Assembly: GCA_963795415.1 (NCBI GenBank)
Contig: CAWCHQ010000001.1
Coordinates: forward strand, 2,666,001 to 2,730,000
From: CAVSUZ01 sp963795415
GTDB lineage: Bacteria; Pseudomonadota; Alphaproteobacteria; Acetobacterales; Acetobacteraceae
Direction of reading: 5' to 3'
DNA length: 64,000 nucleotides
Below, in pieces: positions 1 to 9,286 of this stretch (its first letter is position 1; each line of letters begins with the position of its first letter). The notes beneath the pieces were generated by a model. It worked only from the letters and a program-made list of their open reading frames with translations. It did no database searches and was not told the DNA's origin. A program made the translations under genes and the position numbers.

Positions 1-1
1 A

Positions 2-1478
2 TCCTGCCTGCGCACGCCTCTGAAGACGCACCAGGCACTCGGCCTGGCCTGGCTGCAGGACGCATGGCGTAAGGGCCGGCCCGGGGTGCTGCTGGCCGAC
101 GACATGGGTTTGGGCAAGACCCTTCAGGTGTTGGGCTTGCTCGCCTGGTTGCGGGAGGGAATGCAGCTCGAACGGATCCAGCGAGCGCCGCTGCTGATCG
201 TCGCGCCCACCGGGTTACTGGAGAATTGGCGGCAGGAACATGATCGTCATCTGACGGCACCCGGCTTGGGAAAGATCTTGTGCGCCTATGGGAGAAATCT
301 TGGCGCCTATAGGCACACGGACCAGGACGGGCGCCCCTGCATCGCGGTTTCGGCGCTGCGTGAGGCAGATTGCGTGCTGACCACCTATGAAACAGTGCGA
401 GATTACGATCGCGATTTCGGACAGGTGCGGTTCGCGGCGGTGGCTCTCGATGAGGCGCAAAAGATCAAAACGCCCGGCATTCGCTTGACCGACGCCGCCA
501 AGGCAATGAACGCTGATTTTCACATTGCGTTGACCGGCACCCCGGTTGAAAATCGGCTTGCCGATCTTTGGTGCATAGTCGATACGGTGCATCCGGCCTT
601 TCTCGGCGACCTCAAGGGTTTCAGCGCGCGATATGAGCGTGCTCCGGACCCGGCGGAACTCCGGCAACTCAAGGACCAACTCGATCGCACGCGGGGCGGC
701 CGCCCGCCCCTTATGCTTCGGCGGCTGCGCCGAGATCATCTGCCTGATCTGCCGGCATGCACGGAATTGATTGCTACGGAAACGATGCCCCCGATGCAGC
801 AAACTGCATACAAGGAGGCAATCCAGAATGCCCGCGGCGCTGACGCTGGGCAGCTCCTGAAGGCGCTTGCCGCGCTGCGCGAGATCAGCCTGCATCCGGC
901 TATCGAAACAGCGGCCGAAGACGAGCTGTTCATTTCTGCCTCCACCCGACTTCGGGCTGCGTTCCACCTCCTGGACGAGATCCAGGGGCGCCACGAACGG
1001 GCATTGATTTTCCTGGATCATCGCGGAATGCAGGCACGAATGGCCACGTTGATCCAGCGGCGCTACCACCTCTCGCGGTCACCGATGATCATCAACGGAG
1101 AGGTTCCCGGTCAGCTCAGGCAGGCGCGAGTAAACGAGTTCCAAAGAAATGATACGCGATTTGACGTCATGATCCTTTCACCGCGAGCCGGCGGCGTCGG
1201 CCTGACACTGACCAGCGCGAACCACGTTATTCATCTGGATCGGTGGTGGAATCCGGCTGTCGAAGATCAGTGCACTGGCCGCGTGCTGCGAATCGGCCAG
1301 ACGCGAGAAGTAACAGGTCCTACTTCCGCAGGCGGTTTGGCCAGGCCATCGATCCTTTGATGAGAACCTGCATGCTTTGCTGGAGCGAAAGCGCGAATTG
1401 TTCCGAAACGCCCTGATGCCGGCCGAGATTTCAGCGGAGGAGAGAACTGCACTGGCTCGAGAAACACTCGGGGATTAA
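2..1478 (+). pseudogene. SNF2-family DNA helicase/ATPase, 5' end outside window, frameshifted near C-terminus
   Basis: Superfamily 2 ATP-dependent DNA translocase of the SNF2/RapA type. The reading frame is already open at base 2 (a Q-motif-like LKTHQALGLAWLQ precedes the first in-window start), so the N-terminus lies upstream. Visible motifs: Walker A DDMGLGKT near 103-126, Walker B LDEAQKIK, motif III TGTPVENRLADLW, and motifs V/VI GGVGLTLTSANHVIHLD, WWNPAVEDQ and RVLRIGQTREV near 1290-1312. After REVT the frame breaks at about 1316 (one surplus g) and stops at 1360. In the next frame the expected family tail reads on (VLLPQAV, then SFDENLHALLERKRELF) to a stop at 1476-1478. The span is 3n+1 bases, consistent with one inserted base. 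Which system it belonged to cannot be told, because the upstream genes are missing. Confidence 0.8.
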
Positions 1479-1544
1479 ACTGGCACCCTCCCAGTCTCAC
1501 CACGTCTCTCAACCATTAAATACTTCATCGCAACAAATCGTCAC

Positions 1545-1650
1545 TTTGTACGAAATACAACCCCCGAAATCCCCGTTTCGTACAAAATACAACCCCCCGA
1601 AAACCCCGTTTCGTACAAAATACAACCCCCCAAAACCCCCCTTTCGTACG
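1545..1650. repeat. Tandem array of GTAC-centred near-palindromes, about 33-bp period
   Basis: Four cores of the type TTTCGTACAAAA or TTTGTACGAAA occur with their central GTAC at 1548, 1580, 1613 and 1646, so the spacing is 32, 33 and 33 bp. The spacers are C-rich (ACAACCCCC followed by CCCCG) and nearly identical, which makes this a tandem repeat of about 3.4 units. It lies in the gap between the converging 3' ends of the helicase and the MFS gene. A second array with the same core and period, but diverged spacers, lies at 48804-48905. Confidence 0.85.
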
Positions 1651-1653
1651 CTC

Positions 1654-2868
1654 CTAAACCGCCGCCCTCCGCCGCAGCCGCCCCTGCGCCACCCGAAGGC
1701 CCGCCATCGCCGCCCTGACCCCCAGCGCCGGAGCCGTCGCGAAAAGAATGATCTCCCGCCCGCTCCAACCCAGTGACAGGAACAGCCCGCCCAGCAGAGG
1801 CCCCGCGATCGTCCCGATCCGCCCCGCCCCCGTCGCCCAGCCCGCTCCCGTGCTCCGGATCGGCGGAGGATACACCCGCCCCGAAAGCGCATTGATCCCG
1901 TGCTGGCATCCGCCGATCCCGATCCCACCGATCCCGATCAGCGCCGAAAGCACGAAAAACGGCGGGTTGAAGGCCCCGATCGCGAAAACGCACACCGCTC
2001 CCACGAACAGCAGGCCGGTCAGCACCCGCTCCATGCCCATCCGGTCCACGATCGGCGCCGTCACATAGGCCCCCACGATCGTCCCCAGCGCATACATCGT
2101 CGTGGCGAAAATCGCCCAGCTCGCGGCTACCCCCAGCGCGTGCAAAATCGCCGGCAGCCACAATAATATCAGGTAATTGTTAAGCAGGTTTAAAAGGTTC
2201 ATCGCCCACAGCAGCAGCGTCGAAGCCCCCAGCCCCTCCCGGAACAGCGCCGCCACCCGGTTCCCCACCACTCCCTCCCGCCCCAGCGCCCGCAACTCCG
2301 GCAACAGCGGCACCAGCACCGCCAGCACCCCCAGCGGCAACAGCCCGCCCACCACAAAAATCCACGGCCAGCCCAGGGTCCGCACGATCTGCGAGGCCAG
2401 AAGTCCGCCTACCGTGTTGCCGATGGAAACCCCCGAGCTCATCAGGATCACCAGCCGCCCCTGGCTCCCCGGCGGCGCATAATCCGAAGCCAGAGCGATC
2501 GACAGCGGCACCCCGCCGCCCAGCCCCAGCCCCGTCCCGAACCGCAGCCCCGCCAGCTCGTGCGTCGATCCGGCAAACGCGCTCAGCAGCGAAAACAGCC
2601 CGAAAACCGCCACGCACCCGATCAGCACCGGCTTCCGCCCAATCCGGTCGCCGATCGGGCCGCCCACCACCGCCCCCAGCAGCAGCCCGATATTTCCCGC
2701 CGTCAGCACCCCGGTGAACGCCACCGGCTTCACGTGCCACGCATCCACCAGCGAAGGCACCGCATACGCTACCGAGGCGAAATCATACCCCTCCAGCGTC
2801 AGCACGATCCCGCACAGCCACGTCACCAGCACATGCAGCCGGTCCTCCGGCCACCTCGCCGCCCTCAT
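1654..2868 (-). CDS. MFS transporter, aromatic acid:H+ symporter-like (AAHS type)
   Basis: A 404-residue twelve-helix major facilitator of the inner membrane, probably importing an aromatic or organic acid with protons. Residues 26-30 (EGYDF) in helix 1 match the (D/E)GYD signature of the aromatic acid/H+ symporter family, and GDRIGRKP at 73-80 is the inter-helix 2/3 MFS motif. Helices run through residue 390 and the tail is arginine-rich. It is divergent from the LLM monooxygenase at 3007, which could use the imported compound. The substrate cannot be read from sequence; 4-hydroxybenzoate or related acids are the family's usual cargo. Confidence 0.8.
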   Translation of the reverse strand: MRAARWPEDRLHVLVTWLCGIVLTLEGYDFASVAYAVPSLVDAWHVKPVAFTGVLTAGNIGLLLGAVVGGPIGDRIGRKPVLIGCVAVFGLFSLLSAFAGSTHELAGLRFGTGLGLGGGVPLSIALASDYAPPGSQGRLVILMSSGVSIGNTVGGLLASQIVRTLGWPWIFVVGGLLPLGVLAVLVPLLPELRALGREGVVGNRVAALFREGLGASTLLLWAMNLLNLLNNYLILLWLPAILHALGVAASWAIFATTMYALGTIVGAYVTAPIVDRMGMERVLTGLLFVGAVCVFAIGAFNPPFFVLSALIGIGGIGIGGCQHGINALSGRVYPPPIRSTGAGWATGAGRIGTIAGPLLGGLFLSLGWSGREIILFATAPALGVRAAMAGLRVAQGRLRRRAAV

Positions 2869-2885
2869 CCGCTTTCTCCCGAATC

Positions 2886-2942
2886 CCCTCCCCTTGCGGG
2901 AGGCCCCCTAAACCCCCCTCGCCTTGCGGGAGGGGGCAGGGG
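2886..2942. repeat. Two adjacent CTTGCGGGAG-type intergenic hairpins
   Basis: Two copies of a G/C-rich stem-loop (CTCCC-CTTGC-GGGAG at 2888-2902, and CCCCTC...GAGGGG at 2915-2935) sit in the 138-bp gap between the divergent MFS and LLM genes. This resembles the short palindromic repeats scattered through many proteobacterial genomes. A related palindrome occurs inside sufD at 63877-63902. Confidence 0.5.
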
Positions 2943-3006
2943 GAGGGGTCAAAACCCACAACCATTGCTATAAGCTCACCGCCCCAACCCACCAAAGAGG
3001 ATCGCC

Positions 3007-4095
3007 ATGGAACTCGGCCACTTCGCCATGCCATCCCATCCGCCGGAACGCAGCCTCAAAGCCGGCCATGACTGGGACCTGCAGACGCTTCGCTGGCTCG
3101 ACGAGCTCGGCTACAAGGAAGCCTGGATCGGCGAGCACCACACCGCCATCTGGGAGCCCCACCCCGCCCCGGATCTGCTCATCGCCCAGGCCTTCCGCGA
3201 AACCTCCCGCATCCGCATCGGCCCCGGCGGCTTCCTGCTCCCCTACCACCACCCGGCCGAGCTCGCGAACCGCGTCGCCATGCTCGACCATCTCTCCGGC
3301 GGCCGCCTGAATTTCGGCGTCGCCGCCTCCGGCCTCCCCAGCGATTGGCAGATGTTCCACGTGGACGGCACCTCCGGGGTCAACCGCGACATGACCCGCG
3401 AGGCCCTCGACATCATGCTCCGCCTCTGGAACGACGACGAACCGGCCTTCGACTACGAAGGCAAATTCTGGAAGGTGAACAAGCCCGAGCCGATGTTCGG
3501 CTTCCTCTACCCCCACATCAAACCGCTGCAAAAACCCCACCCGCCGATCGGCGTCGCCGGCTTCTCAAAGAACTCGGACACGCTGAAGATCGCCGGCGAA
3601 CGAGGCTTCATCCCCATGAGCCTCAATCTCAACGCCGGCTACATCGCCTCCCACTGGGATGCGGTCGAGGAAGGCGCCCGCCGCACCGGCCGCACACCGC
3701 ACCGCAAGGACTGGCGCCTCGTCCGCGAAGTATTCGTGGCCGAAACCGACGCCGAGGCGATGCGCCTCTCGGTCGGCGACATGATGGGCCGCATGATGCG
3801 TGAATACTTCCTCCAGCTCCTGGGCCATTTCGACTTCCGGCAATACCTGAAACACGACCAGAACGTGCCGGACTCCGATGTAACACCCGAATACTGCGCC
3901 CAGCATAATTGGCTGATCGGCTCGCCAGCCACCGTCGCCGAAAAACTCGAATCCATTTACGCCGAGGTCGGCGGCTTCGGCACTCTGCTCGTCTTCGGCT
4001 TCGACTATGCCGACAAGCCGGAAGCCTGGCGGCGATCTTTGGAACTACTTGCCACCGAGGTCCTCCCCCGCGTCCGCCATCTTACGCCCGCGTAA
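3007..4095 (+). CDS. LLM-class flavin-dependent oxidoreductase (limonene monooxygenase-like)
   Basis: A 362-residue luciferase-like TIM-barrel monooxygenase that would use reduced FMN and O2, acting in the cytosol. Family features include LGYKEAWIGEHHT near residue 34-46, RIRIGPGGFLLPYHHP, LDHLSGGRLNFGVAASG, and the C-terminal IGSPATVAEKLESIYAEVGGF gate region. Length and motifs fit the limonene 1,2-monooxygenase-like group. An AAAGAGGA ribosome site lies just before the ATG. A second LLM enzyme is at 38991-40031. The partner flavin reductase is not in the window and the substrate is unknown; the divergent MFS importer suggests a role in degradation. Confidence 0.8.
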   Translation: MELGHFAMPSHPPERSLKAGHDWDLQTLRWLDELGYKEAWIGEHHTAIWEPHPAPDLLIAQAFRETSRIRIGPGGFLLPYHHPAELANRVAMLDHLSGGRLNFGVAASGLPSDWQMFHVDGTSGVNRDMTREALDIMLRLWNDDEPAFDYEGKFWKVNKPEPMFGFLYPHIKPLQKPHPPIGVAGFSKNSDTLKIAGERGFIPMSLNLNAGYIASHWDAVEEGARRTGRTPHRKDWRLVREVFVAETDAEAMRLSVGDMMGRMMREYFLQLLGHFDFRQYLKHDQNVPDSDVTPEYCAQHNWLIGSPATVAEKLESIYAEVGGFGTLLVFGFDYADKPEAWRRSLELLATEVLPRVRHLTPA

Positions 4096-5195
4096 CAGTT
4101 ACCTCGCCGACGCGGTACCGGCGAAGCACCTCTGGATCAGGATCAGCACCGAGGCCTGGCGCCTCCGGCACCTCAACCTTCCCGTGTTTCGCCGTGAGCG
4201 CCACCCCAAACGGGCTGGCTTCCAGGTCGATGAAGATGCGCTCAAACGGGCTATCCGGCGCGATCGCGGCATTGACGTGCAGCGAAGCCAGGTATCCCGG
4301 CCCGAAATAGGCGTTATGCGGCACGAGGCGAACGCCGAAAGCCTTTGCCAGCGCGGCGACCTCCAGCATCGCGGACGGTCCGCCGATCTTGGTGACGCTG
4401 GGTTGCGCCACGTCCAGTGCGCCGGCCTGAAACTTGCGCCGGAAATCATGCAGACCGCCGGCATTCTCGCCGGCCGCCACCGGAGCTGCGCCCGAGCGGC
4501 GGATCAGCGCCAGGCTCTCATCGTCTTCGGGCGGCCAGATCGGCTCCTCCAACCAGGTCAGATTGTCACTCCCGCAGCCGCTCCGCCATTTGCAACGCTT
4601 CCGACAGGCTCCACGGGCAGTTTGCATCGACCATCAGCCTGATGTCGGCGCCGATCGCCTGACGCGCCGCGGCGATCATCGGCGGTTCGATTTCGTGCAG
4701 CTTGATGTCACGGTACCCGCGCGAAACGGCGCGCTCGCATGCTGCCGCGACCAGCGCGGGGTCGTTGTAGCGCAGCAGCGAAGCATAGGCCGTCAGCTCC
4801 CGAGGCGCCGCTCCGAGCAGCCGGCACAAAGGCAAACCGGCAGCTTTCCCCGCAATATCCCATAGCGCGATATCCAGCGCCGACAGCGCATAGAGATGCG
4901 GACCGTTGCGCCCGTACAGATGCATCGCCTTCGTCAGACGCGCGCGCAGACCGGCAATATCGCGCGCATCCGCCCCCACCGCCATCGACGCAAGCTGCGT
5001 ATCAATGACCGCCTTCGTCGCAGCCACCGCCGCGTGGCCGAAACCCTCTCCCCAGCCTTCTATCCCCTGATCGGTCACAATCCGCAGCCAGAGCGTATTC
5101 AGGGCGTCCCAATGGGTGCCGATAAACGACACGGGCTTGGCGCCCATACCGAACGGCGTGCGGGTCAGGCTTGTTTCCACCGCAACGATCTTCAT
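4082..5195 (-). pseudogene. Mandelate racemase/muconate lactonizing (enolase superfamily) enzyme, frameshifted
   Basis: The N-terminal part (ATG at 5195, residues 1-209) carries the capping domain and the barrel start with K165, H167 (DIKLHE) and metal ligand D190 (LMVDAN). After ERLRE the frame hits a stop near 4570. The other frame resumes at DNLTWLEEPIW (second metal ligand E) and continues through AAGENAGG (third ligand) and VPHNAYFGPG (candidate catalytic His) to 4082. The total is 3n+1 bases, so one surplus base explains the break. The usual KxK motif is KxH, which points away from classic mandelate racemase. Its 3' end overlaps the LLM gene end by 14 bp, convergently. As it stands it is probably non-functional unless the indel is a sequencing error. 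Confidence 0.8.
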
Positions 5196-5295
5196 GCATC
5201 GCTCCCGCGCGAGGCCCACAGGACAGGGCGGATCCTTTCGGCCGCCAGAGCGAACCTATACCCGGCCGCGTATGGATCGGCACCCTCCTTCGCTC

Positions 5296-5731
5296 TCATA
5301 ATGGCGACGGGTCGGCCCACGGATCGAGCAAAGCAATGCCGCAACCGGCGAAGTCCCTGAGATTGCGAGTGGCGATGGCCTTGGCCCCATGGGCCCGCGC
5401 CGTCGCGGCGATCATTGCATCCTCGACTGCGATCGGTCTGCCCGTCGCCTCCCCCAGACGGCGAATCTCTCCATAAATGGCCGCGCAGGGCTGATCGAAA
5501 GGCAGAACCTGGTCCTGGAGGCCAGCCGCGAAAAAGGCAGAAACACGCTTTACCAATTCGTCTCGCCTTCCCCCTGCCGGCATTCGTGCCAAACCGTAGC
5601 GAATTTCGGCCTCGCAGACGGCTGCCGTAAACACCGTCCCAGAGGCCAGGCCGCTCACGTACGCAAGTACAGGCCGGATTCGGCTCCGCCCTCATCAGTT
5701 CCGAGATAACGTTGGTGTCCAGAACGATCAC
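5296..5731 (-). pseudogene. VapC-like PIN-domain toxin, frameshifted
   Basis: PIN-domain ribonuclease toxin of a VapBC/FitAB-type module. It opens with MIVLDTNVISELMR (first acidic residue D5), then shifts frame after NPA near 5670. Removing one base restores AVLAYVSGLASGTVFT and reads on through AVCEAEIRYGLARMP (conserved acidic E), AVEDAMIAATARAHG (conserved D) and IATRNLRDFAG to a stop at 5296. The span is 3n+1 bases. The GTG start overlaps the antitoxin stop as GTGA (5728-5731). The toxin should be inactive if the frameshift is real, leaving the antitoxin alone. Confidence 0.8.
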
Positions 5732-6012
5732 GTCGGCACCGAAGTATCGTGGTCATCACCGGAGAAGTCAGGCGGTACACTCTCCGGGGCGGAACCTCGC
5801 GGCGGGATGTCGAGGTCCACGCCATGTTCGCGCCCGAAAATGCGCGTAGCGAGCACAGCCAGGTTCTCTCGCGCTGGTTCCGCCTGCCGGGCAACAGCCA
5901 CTCGTAGAAGCTCCTTCGCTTCTTCTTCAAGTGAACGCCGATGCGCCGCTGCCCGCGCCTTAAGCCGGGCATGAAGCGCCTCATCGACATTCCGGATCAG
6001 TAAGCTGGCCAC
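5728..6012 (-). CDS. FitA/VapB-type ribbon-helix-helix antitoxin
   Basis: A 94-residue antitoxin. The N-terminus ASLLIRNVDEALHARLKARA followed by HRRSLEEEAKELLR is the classic ribbon-helix-helix DNA-binding and dimerisation segment of FitA-like proteins (RHH strand SLLIRNVD). The acidic tail, ending in SGDDHDTSVPT, would bind and inhibit the toxin. I chose GTG at 6012 because the RHH strand normally begins at residues 1-5; a longer in-frame extension upstream lacks family similarity. It overlaps the broken toxin gene by four bases and is expected to autorepress the pair. Confidence 0.75.
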   Translation of the reverse strand: MASLLIRNVDEALHARLKARAAAHRRSLEEEAKELLRVAVARQAEPARENLAVLATRIFGREHGVDLDIPPRGSAPESVPPDFSGDDHDTSVPT

Positions 6013-6125
6013 TGAGCGATCCCAGAAAATCTCCTGATAGCAGGCGCTAGCATGGGCTCGCAAATCTTTCAACGATGCGGCTCGTGTAGCCACTTGCATG
6101 ATGCTACCCTTCTCCCCATACTGAC

Positions 6126-6138
6126 TTGCACCATGCAA
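6126..6138. promoter_or_regulatory. Candidate HxlR operator (TTGCA-CCA-TGCAA)
   Basis: A perfect inverted repeat TTGCACCATGCAA lies 13 bp before the hxlR-type start codon. The half GCACCATGCA recurs at 6147-6156 across the start. Its position fits autoregulation of the downstream efflux operon; no experimental motif is being matched. Confidence 0.35.
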
Positions 6139-6151
6139 TCCACTCCGCACC

Positions 6152-6634
6152 ATGCAGCGTAAAAGCTTCGGCAACATGTCCTGCCCCATCGCCCGCAGCC
6201 TCGAGCGCGTCGGCGAATGGTGGAGCATCCTCATCCTCCGCGACGCCTTTCGGGGCCTGACGCAGTTCGACCAATTCCAAAAGAACCTCGGCATCGCCCC
6301 GAACATGCTCACCCGCCGCCTCAATGCCCTGATCGAGGCGGGCCTGCTGGAACGCCGCCTCTACAGCGAACGCCCGCCCCGCCACGAATACGTCCTGACC
6401 GAGCGCGGACGTGACTTCCGCCCGGTACTCTGGGCGCTCCTCGCCTGGGGCAACAAGCACTTCGCCCCCGAGGGTCCAAGCGTCATCGTGGTCGATAACG
6501 AAACCGGCCAGCCCGCCGACCCCGTCCTGGTCGATAGCAACACCGGCAAGGTCATGACCGTCGATACCTTCCACAGCGCCCCCGGTCCCGCCGCCGATCC
6601 CAGCTATCTCGAATCCCAGGAGCAGGCGTCATGA
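6152..6634 (+). CDS. HxlR-family transcriptional regulator
   Basis: A 160-residue winged-helix regulator. Residues 8-35 (NMSCPIARSLERVGEWWS, then ILILRDAF) are the HxlR signature, with a conserved Cys at 11, the residue used for redox or electrophile sensing in YodB/HypR relatives. NMLTRRLNALIEAGLLERR is the recognition/wing region, followed by HEYVLTERG. It overlaps the HlyD gene by four bases (ATGA) and is the first gene of a four-gene operon with the efflux pump and an SDR. It is probably the local repressor, releasing on an electrophile or quinone-like inducer; that effect is inferred. Confidence 0.85.
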   Translation: MQRKSFGNMSCPIARSLERVGEWWSILILRDAFRGLTQFDQFQKNLGIAPNMLTRRLNALIEAGLLERRLYSERPPRHEYVLTERGRDFRPVLWALLAWGNKHFAPEGPSVIVVDNETGQPADPVLVDSNTGKVMTVDTFHSAPGPAADPSYLESQEQAS

Positions 6635-7731
6635 GCGCCACGCTGTCGCGCGACACGATCGCCCCGGCGCCGGCCCGGAAACGCACCCGCCGCTCCTACA
6701 AGCGCCCCGCTCTCGCCGCGCTCGGCCTTGCCGCCCTGCTCGCTGCCGGCGACTACGGCTACAATTGGTGGACCAACGGCCGCTTCATCGAAACCACGGA
6801 CGATGCGTATGTCGGCGGCGACGTCACCCAGATCGCGCCCCATGTCGCCGGTTTCATCGCCCGTGTCCTGGTCCAGGACAACCAGCTCGTCCACGCCGGC
6901 CAGCCGCTCATTCGCCTGAACCCGGACGACTTCCAGGCCGCCCTTCAGCACGCCCAGGCCGTTCTCCAGTCCCGCCAGGCTGCGTTTGGCAACCTTCAGG
7001 CGAAACAGGTTCTGCAGCGCGACCTGATCGCCGAGGCGCAGGCCGATCTTGCCGCCAAACAGGCCCAGGCCGCATTCGCCGCCCAGGAAGCCGAACGCTA
7101 CGCCTCCCTCGCCCTCACGCCCGCCGGCTCGCGCCAGAGTGCGGAACGGACGCGCGCCGCCGACCAGTCCGCCCGCGCCGCGGTACTGGCCTCCGCCGCC
7201 GCCTTGCAGGCCGCCAATCAGCAACTCGCCGTCCTGGAGACCGACATCGCCGCCGCCGAGGCCGATGTTGCCCGGGCCGAGGCTGACCTCCGCATCGCCC
7301 AGCTCAATCTTGGCTACACTGACATCGTCGCTCCCGTCACCGGCTATGTCGGCAACCGCTCCGCCCAGGTCGGCGCCTACGTCACCGCCGGCACGGATCT
7401 GCTCTCAGTCGTCCCCGCCCAGGGGCTCTGGGTCGATGCCAACTTCAAGGAAGACCAGATCGCCCGAATGAGGCCAGGCGAAGCCGCCACAATCGTCGCG
7501 GATGTGCTGCCCCGCCGCACTTTCCAGGGCCACGTTGCCAGCCTTGCCCCTGCCACCGGAGCCGTCTTCAGCGTCATTCCCCCGCAGAACGCCACCGGCA
7601 ATTTCACCAAGATCGTGCAACGCGTGCCGGTCCGCATCGCCCTCGACGGCGGCGCCCTGGATCTCGGCCTGCTGCGCGCCGGCCTCTCCACCACCGTCGG
7701 CGTCAATATCCGCTCGGCCGCGCACCAATGA
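6631..7731 (+). CDS. HlyD-family membrane fusion protein (EmrA-like)
   Basis: A 366-residue periplasmic adaptor. A short cytoplasmic N-terminus rich in Arg/Lys is followed by one membrane helix (residues 26-46). The split lipoyl domain has TTDDAYVGGDVTQIAPHVAG at 55-74 and LNLGYTDIVAPVTGYVG near 230. Between them lies a long Ala/Gln/Glu-rich coiled-coil hairpin, and the beta-barrel follows. It would link the DHA2 pump of the next gene, with which it overlaps by four bases, to an outer-membrane channel that is not encoded here. Confidence 0.88.
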   Translation: MSATLSRDTIAPAPARKRTRRSYKRPALAALGLAALLAAGDYGYNWWTNGRFIETTDDAYVGGDVTQIAPHVAGFIARVLVQDNQLVHAGQPLIRLNPDDFQAALQHAQAVLQSRQAAFGNLQAKQVLQRDLIAEAQADLAAKQAQAAFAAQEAERYASLALTPAGSRQSAERTRAADQSARAAVLASAAALQAANQQLAVLETDIAAAEADVARAEADLRIAQLNLGYTDIVAPVTGYVGNRSAQVGAYVTAGTDLLSVVPAQGLWVDANFKEDQIARMRPGEAATIVADVLPRRTFQGHVASLAPATGAVFSVIPPQNATGNFTKIVQRVPVRIALDGGALDLGLLRAGLSTTVGVNIRSAAHQ

Positions 7732-9272
7732 ACGGCCTCACCGCCATCATCCCCTTCGCGGTGATGTGCGTCGGCATGTTCATCGCCCTGCTGGATATCC
7801 AGATCGTCGCTTCCTCCCTCGCCGATATCGGCGGTGGCCTTTCTGCCGCTCAGGACCAGATCAGCTGGGTCCAGACCGCCTACCTGATCGCCGAGATCAT
7901 CGTCATCCCGCTCTCCGGCTGGCTCACCCGCCTGTTCTCCACGCGGTGGCTGTTCACCGGCTCCGCGCTCGGCTTCACCGTCGCCAGCCTGCTTTGCGGC
8001 CTCGCCTGGAACATCAACAGCATGATCCTGTTCCGCGCCCTGCAAGGCCTGCTCGGCGCCTCGATGATCCCGACCGTCTTCACCTCGTCCTTTCACTACT
8101 TCCAGGGCCAGCGGCGGATCTATGCGGCAGCCGTCGTGGGCACCATCGCCTCCATCGCCCCCACGCTCGGCCCCGTCATCGGCGGCTGGATCACCGACAA
8201 TCTCGACTGGCACTGGCTGTTCTACATCAACCTTGTGCCCGGCTTCCTCGTCGCCCTCGGCGTCGCCGCACTGGTCGATATCGACAAGCCCGACCTCTCC
8301 CTTCTCTCCGAAGCCGACTATCCCGGCATCCTGCTCCTCGCGCTCGCACTCGGAACCGCCGAATACGTGCTGGAGGAAGGCGCCCGCTGGAACTGGTTCA
8401 GCGACCAGACCATCCGCACCTGCGCTGTCATCGCCGCGATTGCCGGTATCCTCTTCATAATCCGCAGCTTCACCTACGCCTTCCCGGTCGTCGATCTGCG
8501 AGCCCTGGGCGACCGCAATTTCGGCCTTGGGTGCATCCTGTCCTTCGTCACCGGGATCGGTATCTTCTCCACCATTTATCTGACGCCGCTCTTCCTCGGC
8601 TACGTGCGCGGCTATTCCGCCTGGCAAACCGGGGTGGCGCTGTTCTCCACCGGCGCCGCATCCCTGCTGGGTGTGCCTATCTACGTCATGCTCGGGCGCC
8701 GCATCGACCTTCGCTGGCTGATGCTGTTCGGCCTCGCCAGCTTCGGCCTGTCGATGTGGAGCTTCACCTTCATCACCCATGACTGGGGAGCCGGCCAGCT
8801 TCTGGTCCCGCAGATCCTCCGCGGCTTCCCCCAGGTCTTCGCCGTGGCGCCCGCCGTCACCCTCGGTCTCGGCAGCCTTCCGTCGGCGCGGCTGAAATAC
8901 GCCAGCGGCCTGTTCAACATGATGCGCAATTTCGGCGGCGCGGTTGGCATCGCCGTCTGCGGCGCGGTCCTGAATGACCAGACCAACCTGCACTTTCTCA
9001 ACATCGCCTCGACCCTCACGCCGGCCAATGCCGCGATGACGACCTGGCTTTCCGATCTCGGCGCTCAGCTCACCAGCGTTCTCGGCTCCGCGCCCGCCGG
9101 CCATCTCGCTGCGCTGGAACAGCTCCGGGCGGTCGCCTACCGCGAGGCCTCCACCATGGCCTACGCCGACGCCTTCCGAACCATCATGGTCCTGTTCGCG
9201 CTGGCCGCCCCCCTCGTCTTGTTTCTGCGCAAGGTCGAGCCGCCGAAATCGCCTGCTGCCGAATCCCACTGA
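7728..9272 (+). CDS. DHA2-family MFS drug efflux transporter (EmrB/QacA-like)
   Basis: A 514-residue, 14-helix proton-driven multidrug exporter. Signature stretches are ALLDIQIVASSLADIGGGL in helix 1, WVQTAYLIAEIIVIPLSGWL, FRALQGLLGASMIPTVF (motif B region), and the DHA2 motif C-like APTLGPVIGGWITDNLDWHW. It pairs with the upstream EmrA-like adaptor as a tripartite pump. The coupling to an HxlR regulator suggests export of an aldehyde, quinone or phenolic compound; the substrate is not determinable. Confidence 0.9.
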   Translation: MNGLTAIIPFAVMCVGMFIALLDIQIVASSLADIGGGLSAAQDQISWVQTAYLIAEIIVIPLSGWLTRLFSTRWLFTGSALGFTVASLLCGLAWNINSMILFRALQGLLGASMIPTVFTSSFHYFQGQRRIYAAAVVGTIASIAPTLGPVIGGWITDNLDWHWLFYINLVPGFLVALGVAALVDIDKPDLSLLSEADYPGILLLALALGTAEYVLEEGARWNWFSDQTIRTCAVIAAIAGILFIIRSFTYAFPVVDLRALGDRNFGLGCILSFVTGIGIFSTIYLTPLFLGYVRGYSAWQTGVALFSTGAASLLGVPIYVMLGRRIDLRWLMLFGLASFGLSMWSFTFITHDWGAGQLLVPQILRGFPQVFAVAPAVTLGLGSLPSARLKYASGLFNMMRNFGGAVGIAVCGAVLNDQTNLHFLNIASTLTPANAAMTTWLSDLGAQLTSVLGSAPAGHLAALEQLRAVAYREASTMAYADAFRTIMVLFALAAPLVLFLRKVEPPKSPAAESH

Positions 9273-9286
9273 CCAAGGAACCCGCC

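Noticed and set aside
1509..2161. Minus-strand open frames with repeated peptides such as GGLYFVRNG
   Set aside because: They are translations of the 33-bp GTAC repeats, which remain open because the unit is divisible by three, and of the antisense of the MFS gene; no start or family features.
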